A stretch of 64,000 nt of DNA, taken from assembly GCA_036937835.1 (NCBI GenBank), contig CM072863.1, positions 22,411,501-22,475,500 of the forward strand, in the 5' to 3' direction. This stretch comes from Pampus argenteus. Lineage: Eukaryota > Chordata > Actinopteri > Scombriformes > Stromateidae. This document shows positions 1-11,400 of the stretch, in pieces. How positions within the stretch are numbered: position 1 is the first letter of the stretch; every line of letters begins with the position of its first letter. The translations under genes and the position numbers were made by a program. The notes below the pieces were generated by a model. It ran no database searches, was not told where the DNA came from, and saw nothing but the letters and a program-made list of their open reading frames with translations.

Positions 1-524
1 GACAGTCCAACCGTACAGTCTGTGGTTTTAACTACCAGGCAGCAACGATTGAAGCTACATGTAGAAGACGGGGTCCTCTGCTTTGAAGCCACCATGTGTG
101 CGTACAGTCGGCTTTGATCTGCGCAGGATAAGTGGAATTCTTTAAAGCATTGGGGAGATGTACAGTTAGCACAGATCTGTTCAGTGGAGCAGGAGGGCTT
201 TAATCAAAATCAGCACAGCTGCTGAAGGCTCGTGGCCTTTGTTGGATGTGCGACCATTCAACAAAATCCCAGAGGAATCGTTGCATAAAGGGCACTACGG
301 GAGCTGCAGGGGGTTTCTATGCTACTGTTCGCACTTGTTCTCCAGGAAAACAGTGTGGGGAGATGGAAAGAAATACAAGCAGCAGGTATTCTATAAAATT
401 GTAGTGTTAAAAGGACAAAACCAACTGTTCCTCTTAGTCAATTCAAATGAGTGCTTTGGAACCAGAATTATGTTAAAGCATGAAGAAATAACCGGACAAT
501 TGTATTGTGTGGTGTTATGAAGTC

Positions 525-700
525 AGGTCATGTCTCACTTATCTTAGCATAAAGAAAAGAAAGCAGGCACAGCTAGTCTGGCTCTGGGGAAACAAAAACC
601 ACTCCTGCCAACTCAAATGCTCACTAATTAACACTTTATCATTCATTTAATTGGTACATACACAATCTCAAGAGAAAACAGTGTCCACACACTGAACATT
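525..700. mobile_element. degenerate copy of a 'TTAGCATAAAG' dispersed repeat
   Basis: It reads CTTAGCATAAAG, then AGCTAGTCTGGCTCTGG, then GCTCACTAATTAACAC. From general familiarity this is a very common teleost interspersed repeat whose class I cannot name. The related copy at 28110-28545 shows the same order of motifs. Borders are approximate. Confidence 0.55.
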
Positions 701-1539
701 ACAATTACAATGTAGTCTCTTGATTGTTTTTTTGCCTACGCACCTGATATTGTTTTTGGCACGTGCATCCGCATCCTTGGGGCTTCAATCTCTTAACTTC
801 TAATTTATTTAAACAGAAATGAATCATACACATTGAAGCAGAAGGCAGCCGTTAAATAAGTCATATTTTACTTTGCTGTCACTTAAGTGATTTTCTATTA
901 CAAACTATTATAATTTTTCAAATGTCTGTAATGAGCATATGTTCTTTATGAAATAAAGACTCCATGATGACAGAATTTGAATGGGAAAAGGTCGCTGTAT
1001 CGACAGATGTTAAAGGCAGGAGATGGAACAGACTTGCAATGCACCAACCGCACAGACAGTAGCTGTAGCTCGTGAGCAACATATCCACTGACTGGAGTCT
1101 GCCAGTTTAGCCCGACTGATCTCACAACTCAGCGGGAACTCTGGTTCTCTAAATTGCCTCCATCCTCTCTCCTGTCTCTGTACGCTCATTAATTGTTGGC
1201 AAGAGCTATAACTCATGCAGACACGTCTGTCTGAACACACTTACAGGGTCATTCAGTCAACACAACAGCTAAACCATGAACCATGCACTTCTATTATAAT
1301 GTTTGTCATTCTGCAACCCTGTGAAGCACCAAAATATAAATGATGGAAAATATAGCAACACAGGCCTCAAACATATGTCAAGATTGAATCATAACTTATT
1401 TAACTCATCTATAGTACATTTTTACATACATTTTCCTGTCTACTGATGTCATTTTTATTCAAAATCAGAATTTAAAAAAGTGTAACCATAATATATGTTG
1501 GTATGTTAAGTTATCTCACATTTTAAACTGAAGGAACTG

Positions 1540-1860
1540 GTTCACTATTATTCAAGTCTGTTGTGAAATAGTCCAACCATTCTCGGTTTATTCAGTCCAT
1601 TAGAAGATTCATAATGCATTTACAATGTGAGTGATGGAGGCCAAAATCTACCATGAGCCTCCTGTGAAAAAAAAGGTATTTAAAAGCTTATCAGCTGTCC
1701 AAATGAATCAAATCCTGTAGATATGTTTCAACATTACAGTGTTTTTAGAGCCAAAGTCCCTCTTTGTGTTCCTATACTTCCACTCACATTGATGAAGCCT
1801 CAGAGAAGCTTCACATCTACTTTAAATGATAGATTTTGGCCTCCATCATGTATATTGATG
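1540..1860. mobile_element. fold-back (palindromic) dispersed element, internally shortened
   Basis: The two ends are inverted: GATGGAGGCCAAAATCTA near 1634-1651 and its complement near 1829-1851. The interior around 1711-1790 contains AGATATGTTTCAACATTACAG and CTCTTTGTGTTCCTATAC, which match in complement the right arm of the element at about 49383-49690. The shared ends and middle show one inverted-repeat family, probably a non-autonomous DNA transposon. The element is 5' truncated or rearranged and has no coding capacity. Confidence 0.65.
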
Positions 1861-1889
1861 ACAGGTTTGGAAGTGCTGCTAGATGTCCG

Positions 1890-2035
1890 GGCCAGGTGCT
1901 TCCCTTGCCTCCATACTTTATGCTAAGCTAGGCTAACAATGTCCTGACTCCATATGGGATGAGATTATCAATCTTCTTCCACTCTCAAAATAAAAGCAAA
2001 CTGTATTCCCCCAAATGTTAAACTATGCTATGACA
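1890..2035. mobile_element. fragment of the 'GCTAAGCTAG' dispersed repeat
   Basis: Motifs in order are TTTATGCTAAGCTAGGCTAAC, ATCAATCTTCTTCCACTCTC and CCAAATGTTAAACTA. It appears to be the opposite half of the family seen at 525-700 and 28110-28545. It sits next to the fold-back element, so this part of cpne9 intron 3 is a small cluster of old insertions. Confidence 0.5.
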
Positions 2036-5005
2036 AAGACAGCATTTGTTTCATTCTCAGTTTTACACATTGCTATATAAGCTGTCTGGTAATTTGTTTA
2101 CTGATGTTGTTTAGCATTAGCTAATGTTTAGCATTTTATTGTATTATTTAATTAAAAACTAATTATTTTAACCCAGTTATTGATTTAAACATTAGATTTT
2201 TTTTGTCCTAACTTACCAATATTTGCCATTAGTCCCATGAGGTTAAAGGGGGTGTCAACCAAACACTTCCTGCTTTTAAGCTCAGTGTGAGACCCAATGA
2301 TGTCCTAGGATGTACCATTATGTGGGGAGGGGGGTGATATTCTCTGCTGATTAGTTTATTATTCTATTTTATTTTTTTAAATGACTAGTTTCCTTGACGG
2401 ATGAAGGAATATTAAGGCTTGTTTGTACCGAGTATGGATACTGACATAAGATGTTATCATTTACCTATTTTAAGTGTGAGAGACTGAGACACCCCTGAGT
2501 GAAATTTGGTTCTGTCTAAATTGATTGGCCGGCTCTATAAGGGATTTGTTTTTCATTACTTTGGTCAGTTGAGAGAATGATGTCCTTGTATCTATTATCA
2601 AGTATGAAGCCTCACTGATTTTATTGCTTTAATCTCATATCTGTGCGATAAGTTCAATGTGTGTATGTGTAATGCAATAACTGTAAAATAAATTGTAATT
2701 CTCTGCTGGAGCACTGCAGTAAATGCACATTTTATTGAACAATATACAGTCAAATAATTGTCCAAAAAGGCTACAAAATAAAATAGTTTTGTTGGCACAA
2801 AATATTAATGTCATTGGTGTGATGTAGGCCCAATGTGCTGTGGTTAGAGACTGATGTGCATTGAAATATTACCTTTATAAATCGTATTTCTTGGTATGTA
2901 GTGGAAATCTTCTCATACTTGTCTTTCCAGTGCGCATCGGTTGAAGGAGAGTAATTATATGCACATCATGTAGATGCAAGGCTATTAAAAAGCAGCAGCA
3001 ATGAAAAGAAAAAAAAAAAGTAGGTCAGGTCAAATTCAAGATCAGAGTATGATACGCAGAGTATGATATGAAACGTCTGATTAAATTTTCTGGCTTGCAG
3101 TAAGTGTGAAGGAGTTCCTGCTTTTTTCATATTTCTCAGTCATTCTCCTCTCTTCTTATCCCACCAATATGTGCATCACTGGAGCATAAAGTTTAGCGAT
3201 TTAAGAACTGTCAAACTGAAAGAAGCTCTCTCTGAAGCACCAGTGACATAGAAAACTTCAGACACCATCGGTTACATGGTATTCGTCATTTTGCATAAGC
3301 TCTGACACAACCTATTGACACATGCTTCGGTGCTTTGGTATCATCCACCAGTCAACCACTCAACTAGCACCTACTCACTCTGACCAGGCTTCCCTACATA
3401 TTCCCAAACAGACATATCAAGATTAGTGAAGGTGGGAAATCCATTAAACTACATGTGTGTATGCAGACAAGTGCCTTCCAACAGCCTTGTAGTGTCAGCA
3501 GGAGAACAGCCTGGCAGCACTGAGGCAATCGGGGCAACATTTCTCTCTATTTGAGTCTGCTGCATCTGTAATGAACTGCCTACAAGTGGGAAAAAATAGA
3601 AGGCGGAAACAAAGGAGGACAGAGAGACAGAGGGAGTTTTTTTCCCGAAGGATCAGGGTTCCAAAATTGCATGTAACACCCACGATGTGGACACAGAACG
3701 TCAGTTGAAATGAGGAAAGGATCATTATTATTGTTATTCCACAGAAGTTCTTGATAAAGTAGGTTAGCATGGCTGTGTGTGCCTCCTGGGGGAACAGGTT
3801 AGGCTGGCAGTCAGGCGCTGTCAGGAATCAGCTAATGAAGTAAGAGAGAGAAAGGCAGCAGAGTCTGGTAAAATAAAAAAGACTTAAGTCATGTTAGAGG
3901 AAAACAACCTACCTTCCTCGTGCTTTTCCAGGGCCAGATCAAGCCTTTTTGTGTAGGATCGGATAACTTCTCACCTCAAATGTACGAAATAAACAACCAC
4001 TTTATGACATTTAAAATAAAAGATAAAAAGAATTAACATGGTAACACTTAAGCAACACTTCTTTGACACGAGTGTCTCAAATACTGGTCGGATACGTGTG
4101 GACGGGTTAGGGTTAGGGTTGAGGCAAACACGTGTTCACACCTGAGCTTATCGAACGAACTGGAGTTCCTGGTCATTTCTGAAACAAGCAACATCTTTTT
4201 TATATTAAAACACACACACACACACACATACAAACACAGCATGGAAACACACAGTCACACAGTGCATTCGTCGCTAGCTAGCTTAATGTGTTGATACATC
4301 GGCTGTTTGGGGTGAATAAACACACCCTGTGAAAACGCTTCTTAGGCTACATGTGTGTGATTAAGGCAAAAAGGCCCTTTTCATGCAGTCTGAATTCACC
4401 CATATCGTGCCCCTGTATTCCCATATTTGGTATTTGTGCTAATCTCTTTCTTTCGGAAACGTCTGCACTGAACAGGGCGGACATTTTGTTGGGGTCACAA
4501 CATCTTTAAAGCTGCATCGATTCATGCTAGCTGGCCTGAGGTGAAAGACTCCACATTAAGATTAAGATGATGGCTATGATGTGTTAACAAATAGTTGCAT
4601 CCATCCAATACTAACGTTAGCATTCGTTTGAGTTGTGTTTTTTGGCGATGAGATAACTATGAAGAAAATCTTTTCCACATAATCAGTTCAACACGTCATT
4701 TTCCAAATGCTAAAAAAAATGTAATCATTTAATTACATCAAAAATATCAATCTCTCATCATCGACGCTTCCTGACTTCCTGAACATTCAACAGCAAACTG
4801 ACCTTAGAAGAAGAACACGTTTGACATTGCATGTTGTGTAGAAAGTACTGCACTCTGGACAAATAAGGGAAATCATCCCTGAAATGACCAAAGAAAAAGA
4901 AGCATATTACGTTGTTTTTTTGCGGTAACGAGCACAAAAGTGACAGAGACGAAAAGTATGAGTATGAGATTAGTTTCATATAATGGAATATGAGCTGTCT
5001 GGCTG

Positions 5006-5040
<35 letters not shown>

Positions 5041-7009
5041 TACTGGCAAGAAGTATCTTTTAATAAGCTCTGTTTCTTTGACAGCTTCTACTTTTGTTTA
5101 GTAAGATTTCTGTACAGTTTTCTTTGTCACCCACTAGAAATCCAGAGTTTGTTTTTTTTGGCAGAGCTGTAGTTATTTCGTTTTCTCCCCATTAGTGTGA
5201 AAATTAGATTTCTGTTAATTGCATCAAAAAGTGCCTCAAGCCAAATCTAGCAATGTGTTCTGAAAGCCCACACACACACCGAAAGCAGCTGACAATACAC
5301 GCGTGGCAGGGAGGCCGTTTGTTTCCTTCTGCCTGACAGACAGCTATACTGCTGTCCGAGGAGACGGTAAGAAGAAGCAGTGGGCTGCTGAGTGGGACCT
5401 GGAAGCATATGGAAGATCTCCAACTGTGGCTCCACTCCAACCTGGCAACCCAGGCCAGAAGAAAAGCTCCTATATGCTCTTCAATCAGTTCAGATTTTTA
5501 AAAATAAAATAAAATAAAGCTGCTGAAAGTAGGTTCACAGCCAAACCACGTGTGTCTGTTCTCCTGTAATCGACGGCAAAAGGCCCAAAAAAGATTCCAC
5601 AGCGAGAGGCAAGAGGCAAGAGCTTGCTGCTCAAATAGAGAAGCTGGGAGGAAAATAAAGTTTAGGATGTTCCCAGATAAACTTTTTTATCTTCTCACAG
5701 AAGCATGAGGCTATTTTATGATTTTTTTCCCACTGTGATGTCTTTGCTCTGATGGGGGCTTGAGAGTATATCCTGCACAGTTTCTAAATCTGTGGTAGGA
5801 TTACTGCTCTATCGCTTCAAGCAACCCAACTTTTCCCAGCAACTCCCTCCCAAGTTTAAAAAAGGTATATTGCTTTTATGAGTCTGGCATAAAAAAAAAA
5901 TTTCATACATCGTTGTTAGTCGAACTGCAAATAGTAAACCCTGTTACACAAATTGAGGAAGTGAAAAAGAGTGATAAGGAATAATAACCGGAAATATGAT
6001 TAAAAAAAATAAGGTACAGTGAAATACCAGACGTTAAATACTTAGAATATACAGTATACCAATAAACCTATATACTGCATTACAAAACAAGTCTTCAAAA
6101 GCATTTCATTTAAAAAAAAAAGATTACTTTTGATGGTTCTATGGATGTTTCCTAGCAACCGATTTATATATTACTAAAGTCTTTACTAGATTAAGTAAAT
6201 CACTGGTTTGAAACTAGCTAGTAGTTAACAACGGGGATTAAAACACAAACTCAGTGATGGATTAACAAATATCTGGCTTATTAATCATCATAACTGAATA
6301 TCCAATTATCTACATATTGTGATTCTAACAGGACAAAGACTTGCTATGAATAGTGTCTCTGACTGAGCAGTCATTGAGTTATACATTCTTACAATAATGG
6401 CTTTTTCTGCAATAGAGCTGATGTATAGTAATTGAATGTCAGTGAATAGCTGTTTATAACTATAGGAGTAAAAAAGTGCATGAATGCTTAAATCAATGAA
6501 TATGTATGCCTCTACTTTCAATAATGCTTAAAAAAAATGTATCTCTGGATTGATATTTAAATTAAATATCGACTAATGTTGGATTCACAATGGCATTTTT
6601 CAGACTTTACCTCCTCAATAACTGACTCGTCTGTCAATATGTCCTTTACTTTGTCATTTACATTCACCTTTTTGTCTTTGATATTGGTATATGAGAGGGA
6701 GATATGAGAGAATACGCAATAAAGATATAATAATGTCTCCCGTTACAATACATGTGAGCTCCTGAAACTATCTGACTATATATTATATTTAGGGTCATGT
6801 GACGCTAAGGATAATTCCTCTGGTGAAAATGATGTTAGGAATTAGTTCAGGTTTTTCTGTAAAGAACCAGAATAGTGTTTAACTCTTGAGTAAATACTAT
6901 TTGTAATAAAATAAAGTAAATCACACATAGATTTAAGAGAAATATGCTGCATGAGTGCTGCGTGTAACTCATCAGCCTTTTTAAAACACATCTCAGTGCT
7001 GTGATTACA

Positions 7010-7012
<3 letters not shown>

Positions 7013-7063
<51 letters not shown>

Positions 7064-7280
7064 CAGCTGTGCTGAAAGTGTCCTCTCCCTGCGAGACTGA
7101 TTGAGGCTCACTGAGATGTGTGTGTGTATGTATGTGGACCCCCGCTGAGGTGAGACTGATTTCCTTTGATGACACAATGCACAAATTACTGCAAGACACA
7201 GAGAGAGAGAGACACCGAGGTGTACAGGAGAGAGAGAGAGAGAGACGCTGAGGTGTACAGGAGAGAGAGAGAGAGCTATA
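7013..7280. repeat. (GA)n tract followed by GA-embedded tandem units
   Basis: An uninterrupted (GA)24 tract fills 7013-7060. After about 140 bp of unique sequence, 7199-7280 carries GA blocks separated by two copies of GAGACRCYGAGGTGTACAG, so a larger unit has been duplicated inside a GA microsatellite. Confidence 0.9.
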
Positions 7281-8448
7281 TGAGGTTTTCTATATATTTA
7301 CACACCAGGGTCGACCGTCTAAAGCGTCTCGGATGGTTTTCCAATTTATGAATTCGTATGCTTGGCTGCTCGGGCTTCTCAGAAGGACTCATTTTCTATT
7401 GCTATAAAACACTGTGATCAGTGTGACCGCCATCGGAAATATTGCTCTGCGCCTGCTCAGACTCTATTTAGCTGTGACCTTATTGGAGGAAACAAAGCAA
7501 TTTTTAACAAGTCGGTCTGTTTGCGTTCTCACATTTTAAAGGATTGCTGTTATTTTCAACCTCGGCCTTGTTTTTTTGCTTGAGCGATGGCGTAAAACAC
7601 GTCATCACTAACGTTTTATTTCGTTCCTCTCCTGCTGTCCACTCTATAGGTCAAATCCCCAAAAGCAACCGTCAGAGCACTTTGTGAATGTAAAAAAAAA
7701 ATCAACCCCAAACTAACTACTAAAACACATTTCCCATAAGTAGAGTTGAATATGTGTAAAGTGATCATTTTTGAAATTCACCATTCACCATTCACTGCAG
7801 GATTAGTTGCTTGTGTCTGAGGTTTACCGCTCAGACACACCTCTGCCAGCAGGTGGGAGACGTGGCTGCAGCCTAAAAACCATTTCCTCACATCCTGATT
7901 AGAGCCAACGCAGAGGCTGGTGTGAGAGCGGACAGTTTGTATGTATACAGCATCTGATATGCCATACTGAGAATGCAGCGCTGTGTTAATTAGGTGCTCT
8001 AAGAGTGATCAAAGCAAGACGGTTTCAGTAATACATACACACACACACACACACATCACCTGATATTTATAACTGTGGGAGCCCATGCCACCTCGCCACT
8101 GCATGCGTCGGCATGTATGTATAGTATTATTTTGTAAAAGCTCGTTTTATTTACTTTTCTTAACTTTTGAAATGACTCCATATACCATATGCGTGGGATG
8201 CGTCACTATTCCAGGCGATACAAACACAAATGTGCAACAGATCGCTGAATAGCATTTATGAGGTTTAATTCATTCATCAAGTCATCGTTACGTATTCGCC
8301 TAGACACATGTAAAACTGCTGTTATTTTATTTTCTGTTATGATATTCCAAACCAGAACTTTTTTTTTTAGGCTTATGTTAACCTTTACTGTGATTTCCAG
8401 AAGCTGGATGGATACACTTCACTTCAGAATTAAAGGTATTTCACTCAC

Positions 8449-8495
8449 CTCCCTCCACTCCTTGGTCCCAAGGCCTTGAACGTACAACACCACCA
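8449..8495 (-). CDS. cpne9: cpne9 coding exon 3 (47 nt)
   Basis: The acceptor is TTCTCTTCTCAG|TGG and the donor is GGGAG|GTGAGT. With the G carried over it reads VVVLYVQGLGTKEWRE, matching the copine segment that follows SDP. It ends on a codon boundary at residue 55. Confidence 0.88.
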
Positions 8496-11400
8496 CTGAG
8501 AAGAGAAACACATATGTTTATGTTTTAGAGTCACTTCAGCTCTTTGTAAGTTTCCATGCAAACAAAAATCTCTAAATCATGAGATAATCACAGGGCCTAG
8601 AAAAGAAAAAAAATTAGAAAAGCATGAATATTTAATTACATTTAAAAAATATATATATATATATTTTATAAAACTCATAAAATCTTGTATCCTTCAGATA
8701 TGAACGTTGTTACACAAAGTATTAAACTTTCATTTAGCCTGTGAGGAAGGTGACTCATTTCTGCCAGGGAAAGAATACATAGTAATTGAATATATTATTA
8801 CATCATGTTGTAATGTATGGAGGAACTATGACTAAACTAAAACACCCCAATCTGCTATAGAACAGATGAAAAGTAAAGATGATATTATTATACAATACAT
8901 ATTTTATACAAATCATCTCTTCATATACAGAAGACAGAGGAGTGTGTGGGCACATTTGTATTCTTTTATTTATTTATTTATTTTTGTCTTAAAGTGAAAC
9001 AAACCTAAACCTCACTCCGACCCCAAATAACCAAATGAAATAAACTCAAACTGTGCAATCAGTAGAAAATACACAGCGACTGATTGACGGGTGCAGAAAC
9101 AACACCAAACATGCAGGCTGAATTACACAAAACACAGATCACCACTCTGAACAGACTGAACGGCATGAGGCTGCTGTGTTTCAGCGGACCGCTCAAACAC
9201 TCCTCAGACTTCCTCAAGGTTAGAAGTAGTGCCCCTCCCCCGCCCCTCCTCTAGACCAAAATGAGTTCTGTGAGAATATTTAGTGGGTTTTTTTGTCAGT
9301 TCTGTCATGAAAAACTTTAAAGACTTTAAACCCATTAAATAAAATAGCATATAAGAAATAACAAAAACAGCGTTTGGTTTAGTTAATCAGGATAACTCGT
9401 CCTCATCTCAGCTCTTTCCATTCCTCTGACTCCTCTTCTCTTTCAACTCCTCCTTCATCTTGATTCCTCACATCTCATCTGATTCCTCCTCTGATCTCCT
9501 TCCCCTCCATTTCTCCTCCTCCTAAACTCCCCATCACGTCTTCTTTCTTCTCATCTTCTTTCCTCCTCTCCTCTCCTCTCCTCTCCTCTCCTCTCCTCTC
9601 CTCTCCTCTCCTCTCCTCTCCTCTCCTCTCCTCTCCTCTCCTCTCCTCTCCTCTCCTCTCCTCTCCTCATCAAAGCAGAGCCTGGTAATGTCATCGTGTT
9701 TCTGCTTCGGTGGGACAGGAGGCCAGTCGATCACAATGATCCAGCCGCTGCTGGGACCTCTACATCCTGATTCTCTCTGCTCTCCTCTTCAAAGGAGGAA
9801 AAAAAAAACGGAAGAGGAAAACAGGGTCAAACTAAATTAATAAATAGTGAAAGAGAGAGAAAGCGGCTGAGAGTTTAGGGATGGTCGGCTAACTGATTCC
9901 ATTTGGCAGAAAGAGAGAGTGAAGCATTCATGGGCACTGACGTGTGTGTGTGTGTGTGTGTGCGTGTGTGTGTGTGATGGGATGTGAGAGTACAAGCATC
10001 CATTACATCACAAGCTGTTGCAGTATGTATGTTCTTTACTTGATGGAGGCCAGCACTCCTTAAACATTGACACAGTGTGTGTGTTATGCACGTTGTCAAT
10101 GAATGTTACATGTTGGCACTAGGGATAGTCATGCCTGTTCGTGAGTAGACACGGGACTCTCCGGAGTTAATAAAACAACGGCGTTGAACTCGTGGGCATT
10201 TTGAATGTTTTTTTTTATGTGGTAAACTTCAAAGCATCAGTAGATCGAGGGAGGACTGCTCGTTTTAGCGTGGAAGCGAAGTTTGTGCGAAGGATTATCG
10301 ATGTGAGGAGAAAGCCATCACGGGGAGGTTTGCCTGGTCAGCGCTGAACGCCTGAAGGATGTGAGCAGATTATAGCTGGAATCAAAAATCTAATCTCACA
10401 GGAACTTTCACAGAGATGAAGACACAGAAGAAGTCCACAGAAACACACTCAGCCAGCGGAGGCTGTAAACACAGTCAGTGTGGGAATAATTGTGTTCAGT
10501 TTGTGTGTGTGGTTCAGGTATTCCCTCATGTCCCCTTATGGAGGACAAGAGCAAGTCCCCTTAACATAAATCACTGACTTTAGGGTGAAGACATGGTTTG
10601 AGGTTAAGGTAAGTTTAGGGTTATGTTAAGGTAAGAGTTTCCCTTGAAGACATGGAAATCTAACATGTGTGTGTTAATGTAAAATGTTCTTGGGTTATGT
10701 GAAAGGCACTTCAAATTGAATGTATTATTATTTCTATTATTATGGTCAGGATGTTACCGTCAAACAGGATGTGTATGTAACAGCACATCATTAATGTCTG
10801 TAAACGAGGGAGGGCCTTTCTGGCTTTCTGGCTTTTATTTAAAACAAACATTTACTGTTGTGACGTCCAATGAAAAGGTGCCATTCAAGCATTTTAAAAA
10901 ACAAACGCAGAGAGCCAGCTTGAACTGAACTGACCTCATATCACAGTCTGACAGTGTGGTCGTGTTATCCGGTTTCTGTTTGGAAATTTGATATTTTGCT
11001 ATATCTAATCAGAAGCTGAAGATGTGGTCCCATCAACATCACATCAGTCGGCACAGCTGTGGTGGGAACAGCAGTAAGTGTTTGGTTTTTTTTACTTCAA
11101 TCAGAGAAATTTAATAGAAATAGAATTTACCCAAGAAGATTGTGATTGGTTTAAAAAAAAAAAATCCAAACAAGCCAGAGCATTTCCTCCTGTCTATAGT
11201 AGCATGATATATAGGTAGGGACCTTTCTCAAATGTAACTACAGGTTGTTTTCGGTGACTGACATTACAACCTATTAGGTTGGTTTTTTTTCTGAAGTTGT
11301 GTTTCTGGACAGCCAATGGATTCAAGTCCAATATTCACTCTGTTTTGGTCTCCACCAACTCCTGATGAAAAAATATGTGGCTCTGTAGCCGCTAAATGCT

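Larger units (their letters stand above)
1..8448 (-). other. cpne9: cpne9 intron 3 (partial)
   Basis: Non-coding. It holds two families of dispersed repeats (about 525-700, 1540-1860 and 1890-2035), (CA)n tracts near 4208, 5019 and 8037, and a GA-rich block at 7013-7280. I checked this stretch for the next copine exon (FGRTEVIDNTLNPDF on the minus strand) and did not see it. Open frames here are short and show no family resemblance. Confidence 0.7.

Noticed and set aside
4105..4125. Telomere-like GGGTTAGGGTTAGGGTT
   Set aside because: Fewer than three units, and 45288 has a similar short CTAACCCTAACCC. This is too short for an interstitial telomere and expected by chance in repeat-rich fish DNA.
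1..8448. cpne9 exon 4
   Set aside because: I looked for the complement of FGRTEVIDNTLNPDF on the plus strand and found no match, so the exon is placed outside the window.
9534..9734. Open frame encoding a Glu-Arg-Arg-Gly-Glu repeat
   Set aside because: Direct product of the CCTCT array; no splice signals or flanking homology.
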